This document shows positions 45,029 through 54,937 of a stretch of DNA of 64,000 nucleotides, in pieces (positions within the stretch are counted from its first letter, which is position 1; the number at the start of each line of letters is the position of its first letter). The notes under the pieces are model-generated. The model made no database searches. It was not told the origin of the DNA and worked only from the letters and a program-made list of their open reading frames with translations. This DNA is from Sediminibacillus albus (GTDB lineage: Bacteria; Bacillota; Bacilli; Bacillales; Amphibacillaceae). Made by a program: the position numbers and the translations under genes. Location: contig NZ_FNFL01000006.1 in assembly GCF_900101125.1 (NCBI RefSeq), positions 124,001 through 188,000 on the forward strand. The letters are read 5' to 3'.

Positions 45029-45679
45029 ATGCTTGTTGAAGAAATAATGAATACCAATGTAATCAGCTTATCTCCCGATTCTTCCATCGAAGAAGCCTTG
45101 AAACTTCTTAATCACTATCATATTCGCCATATCCCAATTGTGGATGAAAACGATCAAGTGATTGGAATTGTTTCAGACCGGGATGTCCGCGACGCAAGCC
45201 CTTCTATTTTTACTAGCGGTGATCATTTCCGGGAATTACAGCACCGAATCAAGACAATCATGAGCCATCCTGTCCATACTATACATCCGCTTGATTTTGT
45301 TGAGGAGATTGCCGCGATCTTCTATGAACACGAATTTGCTTGTCTGCCAGTCGTCAGAAATAATAAGCTGGTGGGAATGGTAACAGAAAAAGATATGCTT
45401 TATACCATGATACAATTAACCGGCACAAATGTTCAAAGCTCACAAATAGAGGTTAAGGTTCCCCACAGGGCAGGGATACTTCCAGAAGTGGCCAGTATAT
45501 TTGGAAAACGGAAAACAAACATAACTTCTGTCCTGATCTATCCATATAAGGATGATCCAAATTTTAAAATACTCGTTTTTAGATTTCAAACAATGAATCC
45601 GCTGCCAATCATTGAAGACTTAAAGGCTGCTGACTATGAAGTCCTTTGGCCAAATTCACAGGTGTCCAAAGATGAATAA
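45029..45679 (+). CDS. acuB: AcuB, CBS-ACT protein
   Basis: A 216-residue protein with two CBS motifs (IRHIPIVDENDQVIGIVSDR near 31 and CLPVVRNNKLVGMVTEKD near 103) and a C-terminal ACT domain (about 140-205). CBS pairs bind adenine nucleotides, the ACT domain amino acids or related ligands, so it may sense energy state for acetate metabolism. It starts one base after acuA ends and overlaps acuC by eight bases. Confidence 0.93.
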   Translation: MLVEEIMNTNVISLSPDSSIEEALKLLNHYHIRHIPIVDENDQVIGIVSDRDVRDASPSIFTSGDHFRELQHRIKTIMSHPVHTIHPLDFVEEIAAIFYEHEFACLPVVRNNKLVGMVTEKDMLYTMIQLTGTNVQSSQIEVKVPHRAGILPEVASIFGKRKTNITSVLIYPYKDDPNFKILVFRFQTMNPLPIIEDLKAADYEVLWPNSQVSKDE

Positions 45680-46859
45680 AGAACAGGCTGCCTTTATCTA
45701 CTCAGAAGCATTTACTGATTATCACTTTAATTCCGATCATCCATTTAATCAGCAGCGGGTTGTGATGACGAAAGAACTGTTAGAAGCAGAAGGCCAACTG
45801 AAAGAGAATCATTTAATAAAACCGCGGACGGCCACAGTAGAAGAATTAGCCCTTGTTCATGATAAGCGTTATATTGAAGCCGTTATCAAAGCCAGCAATG
45901 GGAACCTTAGCCAGGAAGAAGGCTGGAAGTTCGGATTGGGAACTGAAGATACTCCCATGTTCAGCAATATGCACGAATCGGCCTCCCTCCTTGTAGGCGG
46001 TACTTTGACAGCTGTTGACACCGTGTTGAACAAACAAGCGTCACATGCGTTAAATTTAGGCGGCGGCTTACATCACGGTTTTAAAAGAAAAGCCTCTGGC
46101 TTCTGCATTTATAATGATGGGGCAGTAGCAATAAAGTATATCCGCGAGAACTATAATCTGCGGGTATTATACGTAGATACGGACGCCCACCACGGCGATG
46201 GTGTCCAGGCTTTGTTTTACGATGATCCGGAAGTATGTACTTTATCCATTCATGAAACAGGAAGATATTTATTCCCTGGTACAGGAAATATAAACGAACG
46301 CGGCTTAAAAACGGGCTATGGATATACGTTTAACTTTCCAATCGATGCTTTCACTGAAGATGAATCTTATTTATCAGTATATGAATCCGCTTTCAAAGAA
46401 GTGGCAGAGTATTTTCAGCCAGACGTTATTATTACTCAAAATGGCGTAGATGCACATTGTTATGATCCATTAACCCATCTATGCTCCACCATGAAAACAT
46501 TTGAACAAATCCCCCTTCTCGCACGGCGCCTCGCTAATCAATATTGTGAAGGCAGGTGGATCGCATTAGGGGGAGGCGGGTACGACATCTGGCGAGTAGT
46601 TCCGAGAGCTTGGGGCCAACTATGGAGCGTGATGCTAACAGGGGAAATTATTACCGGAAGGCTGCCTGCTTCATGGAAGGCCAAATGGGAGCAACTTTCC
46701 CCTGTCAGCTTGCCGGATGATTGGCATGATGCTTCGGATATCTATCAAAAGATACCCAGAAAATTGGAGATTACTGAAAAAAACGAAAAAATGCTTCAAC
46801 AGTGCTTACAATATTGCAGAAATAAAAAGCATTTTAACAGTGTCCATTGCGAAAAATAG
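45672..46859 (+). CDS. acuC: AcuC, deacetylase-like protein
   Basis: A 395-residue class I HDAC-fold protein. GGGLHHGFKRKASGF (near 136) with the paired histidines, VDTDAHHGDGVQ (near 175) with metal ligands and LGGGGYD near 305 are intact, so a zinc- or iron-dependent deacetylase is expected. It reverses acetylation of AcsA in B. subtilis. ATG 45672 lies inside acuB after AGGTG. This is the last gene of the operon. Confidence 0.93.
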   Translation: MNKEQAAFIYSEAFTDYHFNSDHPFNQQRVVMTKELLEAEGQLKENHLIKPRTATVEELALVHDKRYIEAVIKASNGNLSQEEGWKFGLGTEDTPMFSNMHESASLLVGGTLTAVDTVLNKQASHALNLGGGLHHGFKRKASGFCIYNDGAVAIKYIRENYNLRVLYVDTDAHHGDGVQALFYDDPEVCTLSIHETGRYLFPGTGNINERGLKTGYGYTFNFPIDAFTEDESYLSVYESAFKEVAEYFQPDVIITQNGVDAHCYDPLTHLCSTMKTFEQIPLLARRLANQYCEGRWIALGGGGYDIWRVVPRAWGQLWSVMLTGEIITGRLPASWKAKWEQLSPVSLPDDWHDASDIYQKIPRKLEITEKNEKMLQQCLQYCRNKKHFNSVHCEK

Positions 46860-46874
46860 GTTTTTCCATTTAAA

Positions 46875-46900
46875 AAAGGATGGAATGAATTCCATCCTTT
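46875..46900. terminator. bidirectional terminator acuC / motS
   Basis: AAAGGATGGAAT and ATTCCATCCTTT are perfectly complementary. The longer T-run favours termination of motS. Confidence 0.85.
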
Positions 46901-46912
46901 GATGATCTATAC

Positions 46913-47668
46913 CTAGCCTGGATTTCCCTGTTGCAAAATAACGATTTCCACGCGCCTGTTTTTCGCCCAATTTTCGGGAGAATCATTGGCAACCAATGGC
47001 CTGGTATCTCCATAGCCTGCTGCACTGAAACGACTTTCGTCAATTGAGCCGTTTTCAATGACATAGCGGATCACACTGCTAGCCCTTGCTGAAGAGAGCT
47101 CCCAATTGGAAGGAAAGCGATAATTAGAGATCGGCCGGTCATCCGTATGACCTTCGACTCTTACCTTATTCGGGATGTTACTTAATAAAGTATCAACTTT
47201 ATCCAGTAAGGATTTACCTTCATCAATAATATTCGCTTCTCCAGACTCAAACAGCACCTTTTCCTGCAAAATCAACACAACACCCTCGTCCGTCCGATTA
47301 GCAGTAATCACATTATTTAGGTCGTTTTCATCCAAAAAAGCAGTCACTTTTTTCAACAGCTCATCAATAGATTCCTGATGATCATCCGCATCTTTTGTTT
47401 CTTCCACTTGATCTTCTTCCGTTTTCTCTTCACTGTCCCTCTTGTCTGTACTCTCGGCAGGGTTTTCCATCGGGACTGGAGAAGGAGAATAATCAAAGAT
47501 CATGTTGTTCTTAAAAGACTCAGCCAATGCCTCGAACTTTACTAAGTCGATTTGGGACATAGAAAACAACAAAATAAAAAAAACTAAAATTAAGGTGACC
47601 ATATCGGCATATGTAATCATCCACTTCGGAGTACCTTTATTCGACCGTCTTTTCTTTCTAAGCTTCAT
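46913..47668 (-). CDS. motS: flagellar stator protein MotS (sodium type)
   Basis: A 251-residue MotB-family protein. The membrane helix WMITYADMVTLILVFFILL holds the ion-binding Asp at about 21. A charged linker and the OmpA-like peptidoglycan-binding domain (VRVEGHTDDRPI, near 160) follow. It overlaps motP by 11 bases. In B. subtilis MotPS uses sodium ions, which suggests growth in salty or alkaline places, though the ion cannot be proved from sequence. Confidence 0.92.
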   Translation of the reverse strand: MKLRKKRRSNKGTPKWMITYADMVTLILVFFILLFSMSQIDLVKFEALAESFKNNMIFDYSPSPVPMENPAESTDKRDSEEKTEEDQVEETKDADDHQESIDELLKKVTAFLDENDLNNVITANRTDEGVVLILQEKVLFESGEANIIDEGKSLLDKVDTLLSNIPNKVRVEGHTDDRPISNYRFPSNWELSSARASSVIRYVIENGSIDESRFSAAGYGDTRPLVANDSPENWAKNRRVEIVILQQGNPG

Positions 47669-48482
47669 GAACGGATTCTCCCATGAATTCCTCTTCAGCT
47701 TGTTTGCCTGCCTTCTGTTTCATTTCATTAGATAAGAAGGCGCTAAGCTTTTCTTCAAGAATTCGGGGATTTTGGCCTGATTGAATACCAATGACACCTT
47801 CTATTACTATTTGTTTAAAAAATATTTCTTCATCTGTCTTATTTTCTAATTTGCCTGCCATCGGAATAAAAACTAAATTAGCAAGCACTGTCCCATAAAA
47901 AGTAGTTAATAGGGCTACTGCCATATTAGGGCCTAATGTAGAAGGGTCCTGCAGGTTATTCAGCATAAGCACAAGACCGATCAATGTTCCAATCATTCCC
48001 CAAGCAGGAGCATATTCTCCTGCTTTTTCCAGAATCGTTCTCCCTTTTAGGTGGCGCTCTTCCAGGGCGGCAATTTCGGCACTCATAATATCATTTATCA
48101 TTTCCGGCTCAATTCCATCTACCGCAAGTAGAATCCCTTTTTTCAAAAAAGGATCGTCTACATCTTCTAACTCATTTTCCAGAGTAAGCAAACCTTCCCT
48201 TCTGGCTCTTTCCGACAAGCGGGTAAACAAGCTAATCAACTCAGGAAGGCTTTGTTCATTTTTATGAAATGCCTCTTTTAATACATACCGTGTCAGCTTT
48301 AACTGTTCTAAATTAAAATTAATTAAGATAGCTGCAGCTAGTCCGCCGATAACAATCAATATAGAGGACACTTGGACAAATGACGAAAATCCACCACTGC
48401 CCCCACTTGCCAAAATGCCGAACATTAGCATGACGAAACCTAAGGTAATGCCGATTGGAGTCAAGATGTCTCTTTTTTTCAT
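47658..48482 (-). CDS. motP: flagellar stator protein MotP
   Basis: A 274-residue MotA-family protein. It has four membrane segments (about 8-26, 33-50, 150-172 and 182-202) and a cytoplasmic loop (about 60-145) with charged residues. The AWGMIGTLIGLVLML segment is typical. It forms the stator with MotS, whose gene it overlaps. GGGAGAGAG precedes ATG 48482. Confidence 0.93.
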   Translation of the reverse strand: MKKRDILTPIGITLGFVMLMFGILASGGSGGFSSFVQVSSILIVIGGLAAAILINFNLEQLKLTRYVLKEAFHKNEQSLPELISLFTRLSERARREGLLTLENELEDVDDPFLKKGILLAVDGIEPEMINDIMSAEIAALEERHLKGRTILEKAGEYAPAWGMIGTLIGLVLMLNNLQDPSTLGPNMAVALLTTFYGTVLANLVFIPMAGKLENKTDEEIFFKQIVIEGVIGIQSGQNPRILEEKLSAFLSNEMKQKAGKQAEEEFMGESVHEA

Positions 48483-48608
48483 ACACTCTCTCCCTAACTA
48501 ATAATGAACCAAAAGTGTCGTATATTCCTGCACCCGGTTTTACCAACCATTAGGATTTATTTGTTGGAAGGCCAGTACCTCTTGCATGGCACTAAATCTG
48601 CCTGTTTA

Positions 48609-49616
48609 TTAGCTCTTACTGGATTTTGTTGAGTTTCTCTCAATAATCCGATGGGGTAAAATAATGTTTTGGTCACTAACCTCTTCTTTATTCATATATT
48701 TGGTCAACAATCTCATTGCAACTGCACCAATATCATACATCGGCTGAACAATTGTCGATAATGTCGGGCGAACCATCGTTGCTAAGCGAGTATTGTCGAA
48801 ACCAAACACTTCAATATCCTCAGGAACCTTTAATCCTCTGTCCTGCGCACCATGAATGACACCTAGCGCCATTTCATCAGAAGCAACAAAGATGCTTGTC
48901 GGTTTTTTGTCTAAAGACATTAACTGATCAAGCGCCTCCATACCAGAATCGTAAGTATAGTCACCCTTAATAATCAAATCTTCGTTGACTGTGACATTTT
49001 TTTCTTTAAGTGCTCTCATGTAACCATTGAATTTCTGGGTGTTAATTTCCGTTTCTTCCGTTGCTGAAACGAACGCAGGATGTTCATTACCATGCTCAAG
49101 CAGAAGAAATGCAGCCTCGTACGCAGCTTGTTCATAATCAATATTTACCGATGGGACTGTTTGTGATTCATCTATAGTTGCAGCAAGCGCTACAGGGACG
49201 GGCGAGCTTTTAAATTGGTTTACGTGATCTTCGGTAATTTTACCGCCCATAAAGACAATGCCATCCACCTGTTTTTCCAGCATCGTATTAATTAAATGTA
49301 ATTCCTTGTCTTTGTTTTGGTCTGAATTGCTTAAGATAATATTGTAATTATACATGGTAGCAATATCTTCAATCCCTCTTGCTAGCTCCGCAAAAAATAT
49401 ACTGGAAATGTCTGGGATGATTGCACCCACGGTGGTTGTTTTTTTGCTGGCCAATCCCCGGGCAACAGCATTTGGACGATAACCTAAACGCTCAATCGTA
49501 TTTAAAACTTTTTTACGTGTAGCCGGTTTTACATTCGGATTTCCATTCACTACTCTTGATACTGTCGCCATCGAGACGTTTGCTTCTCTGGCTACATCAT
49601 ATATTGTTATATTCAT
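48609..49616 (-). CDS. ccpA: catabolite control protein A
   Basis: A 335-residue LacI-family regulator that works with HPr-Ser-P. The HTH ([20 protein letters not shown]) is at the N-terminus, the hinge [19 protein letters not shown] follows, and a periplasmic-binding-like domain fills the rest. AGGAGG precedes ATG 49616. It is followed by motPS and preceded by aroA, as in B. subtilis. The cre-like site near ackA may be its target. Confidence 0.96.
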   Translation of the reverse strand: MNITIYDVAREANVSMATVSRVVNGNPNVKPATRKKVLNTIERLGYRPNAVARGLASKKTTTVGAIIPDISSIFFAELARGIEDIATMYNYNIILSNSDQNKDKELHLINTMLEKQVDGIVFMGGKITEDHVNQFKSSPVPVALAATIDESQTVPSVNIDYEQAAYEAAFLLLEHGNEHPAFVSATEETEINTQKFNGYMRALKEKNVTVNEDLIIKGDYTYDSGMEALDQLMSLDKKPTSIFVASDEMALGVIHGAQDRGLKVPEDIEVFGFDNTRLATMVRPTLSTIVQPMYDIGAVAMRLLTKYMNKEEVSDQNIILPHRIIERNSTKSSKS

Positions 49617-49927
49617 AAGTAAAAAACCTCCTATATCTAGTTCTTTGTCGCAAACTGCTTTTCATTAATAATACGATACTCGACAGGCTTCCGCAATGTT
49701 TGCATTACCAATAAAGCAAAAATAAGTAATGCAGCGCAGACACAAGAAGTTGATCGGCGAGCAATTCCTTCTAAGTAAAAGCGCAAGACAACCCTCCGGT
49801 TTGAAGACGAACCGTTTTAAGCCCTCCTGCCCTATTTTTTATTGATTTTTGTTCATTTAAACATTATGAAGCCCTCACCATATAATAGCAGGCAAGGGCT
49901 TCAAATACAAAGCAATGAATCTTGTTA
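49617..49927. other. 311-bp intergenic region between aroA and ccpA
   Basis: GAAGCCCT and AGGGCTTC form a hairpin at 49870-49904, probably the end of aroA. The ccpA promoter should lie between it and 49630, without a clear hexamer pair. Confidence 0.5.
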
Positions 49928-50986
49928 TTATTTTTTTAATTCTGCCATAAAACGATTGAATGTTTCAATATCCATTTGCTGCGCAGAGTCAGACAAGGCC
50001 ACAGCCGGGTCAGGGTGAACTTCTGCCATCACACCATCGGCTCCAATAGCGAGTGCTGCCTTGGCAGCAGGTAGCAACAAGTCTCTCCGTCCAGTAGAAT
50101 GGGTCACATCCACCATGACTGGAAGGTGGGTCTCCTGCTTCAAGATAGGTACAGCTGTAATGTCCAACGTGTTCCTTGTAGCTTTTTCATAAGTACGAAT
50201 TCCTCTTTCACACAGAATAATATTGCCGTTCCCTTTAGAAATAATGTACTCTGCCGCATTAATGAATTCGGAAATCGTGGCCGATAGTCCTCTTTTTAGC
50301 AAGACAGGCTTATCAACTTCACCTGCTGCTTTTAACAATTCAAAGTTCTGCATGTTTCTTGCGCCTATCTGAATAACATCAATATAGTCAACAGCCTTTT
50401 CTATATCAGCTGGATTGACAATTTCACTTACTACAGCTAATCCGAATTCATCAGCTACCTTTTTCAATATTTGCAAACCTTCCAAACCTAAACCTTGGAA
50501 ATCATATGGCGAGGTTCTTGGTTTGAATGCTCCGCCTCTTAACAGCTTCAATCCCTGCTTTTTGACAGCATCTGCCACTTTGGCCACTTGGTCATAACTT
50601 TCTACGGCACAAGGTCCCATAATAAAGTGCTGTTCCCCGTCTCCAAATTTTTCGCCATTGATATCTATAATGGTATTGTCCGGCTTTTTCTTTCTGGAAA
50701 CAAGCAACGCTTTACGATGGTCGTCTTCTTGTAACTCAAGGCTTGCCTTGAAAATTTCCTTAAACAGCGCTTCTAAGGTAGAGTTTTCAAAAGGACCATT
50801 ATTGTGGTCTGTAATTAAATCCAACATTGCCCTTTCCCTGACAGGGTCAAAACGATTAGCACCTTGTTTATCTTTAACTTGCCCAATTTCCTGGACAAGC
50901 TCTGCTCTCTTGTTAATAAGATCAAGAATTTCCAGATTCACTTGATCCAGTTTGCCGCGCAGCTGATCTAATTGTTCATTACTCAC
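49928..50986 (-). CDS. aroA: bifunctional chorismate mutase / DAHP synthase
   Basis: A 352-residue enzyme of the shikimate pathway. Residues about 1-85 form an AroQ chorismate mutase module ([21 protein letters not shown]-like helix), which in Bacillus is the feedback control; the rest is a DAHP synthase ([33 protein letters not shown]). GTG 50986 lies nine bases after GGGG and gives the family start SNEQL; TTG 50992 is the alternative. Confidence 0.95.
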   Translation of the reverse strand: MSNEQLDQLRGKLDQVNLEILDLINKRAELVQEIGQVKDKQGANRFDPVRERAMLDLITDHNNGPFENSTLEALFKEIFKASLELQEDDHRKALLVSRKKKPDNTIIDINGEKFGDGEQHFIMGPCAVESYDQVAKVADAVKKQGLKLLRGGAFKPRTSPYDFQGLGLEGLQILKKVADEFGLAVVSEIVNPADIEKAVDYIDVIQIGARNMQNFELLKAAGEVDKPVLLKRGLSATISEFINAAEYIISKGNGNIILCERGIRTYEKATRNTLDITAVPILKQETHLPVMVDVTHSTGRRDLLLPAAKAALAIGADGVMAEVHPDPAVALSDSAQQMDIETFNRFMAELKK

Positions 50987-51155
50987 TGTCAAATTCCCCC
51001 TTGGTTATGTAATAATAGAAAGTAGTAGAATAATAATATGCTATTTTTAATAATTAGGGATAATTATAGCTAAAATTTCACCACTTGTCATCCGTAAGTT
51101 TTATAATATTTCGTATAATTCATAATTTTTATAGTATTGAAGGAGAATAACCACA

Positions 51156-53288
51156 ATGAATGAAAGAATATTTGCCCTCGATATCGGCACAAGGTCAGTG
51201 ATCGGGCTAATTTTAGAAAAGATAGAATCAAAGTACCAATTAGTTGATTTTTATTTAAAGGAACATGAAGAAAGAGCGATGCTTGATGGACAAATCCATG
51301 ATGTCGTATCGGTAGCTCAAACAATTGAAGAGGTAAAAAGCCACTTGGAAAAACTGCACGGCGAATTATCTAGTGTTTGCGTCGCTGCTGCAGGCCGGGC
51401 CTTAAAGACTAGAAGAACAAAAATATCAAAAGAAATAATTCAACAGCCATTGATGGAAAAGGAAGATGTCCTTTTTCTTGAACTAAATGCAGTCCAACAG
51501 GCGCAATACGAATTGGCCCACGAAGAGTCAAGCAGTGTCAGTTCAGAGTATTATTGTGTCGGTTATTCAGTGTTGTACTATGAATTAGATGAACAAAATA
51601 TTGGTTCTTTAATCGATCAACAAGGTAAAACGGCTTCTGTCGAAATCATCGCTACCTTTCTCCCGAAAGTTGTAGTGGAATCTCTAATTTCCGCCCTGGG
51701 ACGTGCCGGACTTGAAATGGAAGCACTAACTCTGGAACCAATCGCAGCTATTGATGTATTGATCCCTGCCTCAATGAGAAAATTGAATGTGGCTTTAGTT
51801 GATATCGGAGCGGGAACGAGTGATATTGCTTTGACAGACGATGGAACTGTAACAGCCTACGGCATGGTGCCACAAGCTGGCGATGAGATTACTGAAGCGC
51901 TTAGTGAACAATACTTACTCGACTTTCCGCAAGCCGAACAAATGAAACGGGACTTAATAAGGAAACAGGAAGTACAAATTACTGATATTCTCGGTTTTGA
52001 GCAGTCTGTCGACTATAAGGATGCCGTCGACTCTATCACCTCGTCCATCGATTCGTTAGCAGATGCTATTTGCAAAGAAATTATGCTTTTGAACAATAAA
52101 GCGCCTAAAGCCGTTATGCTGGTTGGCGGTGGCAGTATGACTCCTGAGTTAACGGAACGAATCGCAGCACGACTAGAGCTTCCATCCAATCGTGTAGCGA
52201 TAAGAGGGATCGAAGCAATTCCAGCCCTCCACAAGACAGACAACCTGCCAGCTGGCCCTGCCTTCGTTACTCCTATCGGTATCGCCATCGCCGCAAAACA
52301 AAATCCTGTCCACTATATCAGTGTAACAGTCAATGACAGAGCGGTTCGCTTATTTGATATGAAGCAGTTAACAGTAGGCGATTGTTTATTGGCTGCCGGG
52401 ATAAATATCGATAAATTGTATGGGCTGCCGGGCATGGCGCTAATAGTTGAGCTGGATGGCAAAAGCCTAACAGTTCCCGGCAGGTATGGAACTGCACCGG
52501 TCATCCGCCTAAATGGTGAAATCATTCATGTCGGTCACCCTATCAAGCATGGCGATACGCTTGTTATTGAAGAAGGAAAAGATGGGCAGCCAGCTCAAGT
52601 GACTATTAAAGACCTAATTGGCGAGGTGCCTGTTATGCACCTTAAATACAATGGAAATGAATATACTATTGCCTCAGATATACGAGTGAATGGTAAAATT
52701 GCCGCAGAGACAAGACAGCTTGAAGATCGGGATAAGGTCACGGTCACGAATGTAAAAACAATTAAAGACTTTCTCGCTCATATAGATAAAGAAGATGTTA
52801 TTAAAGAAGCTGGCCAGTTTTCAATCATTGTTAATGGAAAGAAACAAGCTATTGAAGAATTCACTTCTTCCCTGCGAAAAAATAATCAAAAAGCGCAAAT
52901 CAATGATTACTTAAAAAATGGAGACAATATCTCATTTATAAGCAATGAAAAACCTGTACTGCGAGATATACTGAAAAAATTAGGCTACGATGAGGAGTAC
53001 TCGCTGACGGTGACTTTCAATGATGAACAGATAACAATGAAAAAGGATGCTATCAAAGCAGTCAGAGACGGCAAAGAGCTGACGATCGATGAGTTCATTT
53101 ATCCAGGCGACCAGCTGCATATTGAAGTATTAAAACGAACCCCTTTTATTTTTCAAGATATCTTTCGTTTCACTACCATTGATCTCACCAATGCAAAAGG
53201 GAACTTCCATATCTATAAAAATGGACATCCAACCACCTTTTATGAGGAACTGGCACCCCATGATGTGATTACTCTGGAGTGGCAGTAA
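51156..53288 (+). CDS. FtsA/PilM-like actin-fold protein with beta-rich C-terminal repeats
   Basis: A 710-residue protein. Residues 1-340 form an actin-like ATPase of the FtsA/PilM group: ALDIGTRSVIGLI (phosphate 1), VDIGAGTSDIAL near 215 (phosphate 2) and VMLVGGGSMTP near 325 (adenosine). About 385-705 is a string of ubiquitin-like or SLBB-like modules with VNGK/VNDR starts and GD loops. No membrane helix or FtsA-type amphipathic C-terminal helix is seen. AAGGAG precedes the ATG. It lies between aroA and ytxJ. Its function is unknown. Confidence 0.75.
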   Translation: MNERIFALDIGTRSVIGLILEKIESKYQLVDFYLKEHEERAMLDGQIHDVVSVAQTIEEVKSHLEKLHGELSSVCVAAAGRALKTRRTKISKEIIQQPLMEKEDVLFLELNAVQQAQYELAHEESSSVSSEYYCVGYSVLYYELDEQNIGSLIDQQGKTASVEIIATFLPKVVVESLISALGRAGLEMEALTLEPIAAIDVLIPASMRKLNVALVDIGAGTSDIALTDDGTVTAYGMVPQAGDEITEALSEQYLLDFPQAEQMKRDLIRKQEVQITDILGFEQSVDYKDAVDSITSSIDSLADAICKEIMLLNNKAPKAVMLVGGGSMTPELTERIAARLELPSNRVAIRGIEAIPALHKTDNLPAGPAFVTPIGIAIAAKQNPVHYISVTVNDRAVRLFDMKQLTVGDCLLAAGINIDKLYGLPGMALIVELDGKSLTVPGRYGTAPVIRLNGEIIHVGHPIKHGDTLVIEEGKDGQPAQVTIKDLIGEVPVMHLKYNGNEYTIASDIRVNGKIAAETRQLEDRDKVTVTNVKTIKDFLAHIDKEDVIKEAGQFSIIVNGKKQAIEEFTSSLRKNNQKAQINDYLKNGDNISFISNEKPVLRDILKKLGYDEEYSLTVTFNDEQITMKKDAIKAVRDGKELTIDEFIYPGDQLHIEVLKRTPFIFQDIFRFTTIDLTNAKGNFHIYKNGHPTTFYEELAPHDVITLEWQ

Positions 53289-53302
53289 ATCAACAAGCTG
53301 AT

Positions 53303-53358
53303 AAACCGCAAAAAGGTTCCACCCGAATTTGAACGGTGTGGAACCTTTTTTGCGGTTT
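53303..53358. terminator. bidirectional terminator of the FtsA-like gene and ytxJ
   Basis: AAACCGCAAAAAGGTTCCAC and GTGGAACCTTTTTTGCGG arms make a very long stem between convergent genes. Confidence 0.92.
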
Positions 53359-53698
53359 ATTTCAATGTTTGTTCGACTTGTCTGGTAATTAGATCGTGTT
53401 TTATATTGCTGTGCGAATCGCTCCATATCACTTGATTATTTTTAAAGATTAAGATTTGAGGCGATTCATGCTTAACACTGTAAAGGAAAGCTATTTCATT
53501 TGATAAATCCCTTGCCTTTTGGACGTATAATATGAAAACTGGGGTATCGGTTTCTTTGCAGAATAAATCAAATTCTCTCTTTGCTTCAGCGCTAATAGGG
53601 CATGTCAAACTATGCTTAAAAAGAATAAAGTTTTGATATTGATTGCTTAACTGTTCGAATTCCTCACGGGTTTGTATAACTACTGCATCCACTGTCAT
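53357..53698 (-). CDS. ytxJ: bacillithiol system redox-active protein YtxJ
   Basis: A 113-residue thioredoxin-fold monothiol protein. The active site is KHSLTCPISAEA, with a single cysteine near 31; no CxxC. YtxJ family proteins are linked with bacillithiol. I use ATG 53698; GTG 53692, nine bases after AGGAG, is equally possible. It lies ahead of the ytxHG genes on the same strand but is separated from them by a terminator. Confidence 0.88.
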   Translation of the reverse strand: MTVDAVVIQTREEFEQLSNQYQNFILFKHSLTCPISAEAKREFDLFCKETDTPVFILYVQKARDLSNEIAFLYSVKHESPQILIFKNNQVIWSDSHSNIKHDLITRQVEQTLK

Positions 53699-53754
53699 CA
53701 ACTCCTGAAATTCAAAGTAACCACATAGTAATTGAAGTATGTAATCCGATAAAA

Positions 53755-53784
53755 AAGGCTGCAGAGCCGATAGCCCCCAGCCTT
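53755..53784 (-). terminator. terminator of ytxGH
   Basis: AAGGCTG and CAGCCTT arms, followed by TTTTTT on the minus strand, ten bases after the ytxH stop codon. Confidence 0.85.
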
Positions 53785-53793
53785 ATAACATTT

Positions 53794-54192
53794 TTATACT
53801 TTGTTTTCTTGTTCTCTTTCCAACTCTTCGGCAGCTTCTTCAATCGCCTGTGCTACTTCCTCAGCAGCCTGTTCTGCTTCTTCTTCACTATTCTGATTCC
53901 GGTTTCTAAGTGAATTTGTAGTATCTTTCATCTTGTTGGTTAAATCCTGCGACTTAACAGACGCCTTTTCTCTCCATTCGGAGCTCTTTTCATAAGCAAC
54001 ATCTTTCCATTCATAAGCACGATCTTTAACATAACCGGCTCCTTCATTCAAATCATTACGCATTTCCCTGCCAGATTTGGGAGCAAAGAGAAGCGCTACT
54101 GATGCGCCAACGATGCCGCCAATTAATGAACCGATTAAAAAATCCTTACCATTCGTGTTTTGAGTTTCGTTTTCCATTTGTTGATTAACCAT
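53794..54192 (-). CDS. ytxH: YtxH general stress protein
   Basis: A 132-residue protein with a glycine-rich hydrophobic N-terminal segment (LIGSLIGGIVGASVALLFAP, 19-38), a GREMRNDL motif and a charged coiled-coil tail. This is the YtxH layout. GGGAGG precedes ATG 54192. It forms a unit with ytxG. In B. subtilis both are induced by sigma B and sigma H. Confidence 0.9.
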   Translation of the reverse strand: MVNQQMENETQNTNGKDFLIGSLIGGIVGASVALLFAPKSGREMRNDLNEGAGYVKDRAYEWKDVAYEKSSEWREKASVKSQDLTNKMKDTTNSLRNRNQNSEEEAEQAAEEVAQAIEEAAEELEREQENKV

Positions 54193-54207
54193 TTAGATTC
54201 CTCCCAT

Positions 54208-54630
54208 TTATAAGTTCTTTGGATTGTTGCTTTTTCTCTGCTTCCATAAATTCATTACTACGGTTCCCCAGTTCATTGCTTGTGCGGTTGTTTCTTTATT
54301 TTGTTCCGCCACTACTGTAACTTTATTGGAAACAGAACGAATAGAACTGTTGAATTCCTTTACTGATTCGCCTATCCCTTTTATTCCATCGACAAGCGTA
54401 TTTAGTTTTTGCGATTTATCATTGATATCTTCTGCAAGTTTGTTCGTCTTATTTAGTAAAGCTGTACTTTCTACTGTGATGCCTTCCATTTGTTTTTCCA
54501 AGCCTTCCAATGTAGAGGCTACATCATTTAATGTCCGCTGTGCCGCTTTAAGTACCATCGCTAAATAAACAACTAAGACTGCGAAGGCCACTGCTGCAAT
54601 GATTGCAGCAATGTATAGTAAGTTTTCCAT
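54208..54630 (-). CDS. ytxG: YtxG, DUF948 membrane protein
   Basis: A 140-residue protein with one N-terminal membrane helix (4-27) and a coiled-coil rest typical of DUF948. It lies 15 bp upstream of ytxH. AAAGGAG precedes ATG 54630. The role is unknown; general stress expression is known in B. subtilis. Confidence 0.9.
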   Translation of the reverse strand: MENLLYIAAIIAAVAFAVLVVYLAMVLKAAQRTLNDVASTLEGLEKQMEGITVESTALLNKTNKLAEDINDKSQKLNTLVDGIKGIGESVKEFNSSIRSVSNKVTVVAEQNKETTAQAMNWGTVVMNLWKQRKSNNPKNL

Positions 54631-54937
54631 TTTCTATCAACAACTCCTTTTTTATGTATTTAGAAATGCTTACTGGGATTAGGAAAACATTTTAAAGATA
54701 CCGTTATAAACGATATTCATTTCCTTATACGGAATCAATATTCCCTGTACACATAAAACTAAACTTCTCCATAAGTTTACTATTATGGTTGCCCACTTTC
54801 AAAGTATTTACTATTGGAATCGCTCACTGTCTGATTTTTCAAGGCTTGCCAATCAAAAAAAGAGGATCGTCCTGGACTCTCCTCTTTCCATACTTCTATA
54901 TGTTTGATGAAATAACCTTCATTTTGCAATTAATTAA
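54631..54937. other. 307-bp intergenic region between murC and ytxG
   Basis: Holds the murC terminator at 54859-54887. The remaining 220 bp are AT-rich and should contain the ytxG promoter; no clear sigma-B or sigma-A pair is seen. Confidence 0.5.
54859..54887 (-). terminator. terminator of murC
   Basis: AAAGAGGA and TCCTCTTT arms, followed by TTTTTTTG on the minus strand. Confidence 0.88.
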
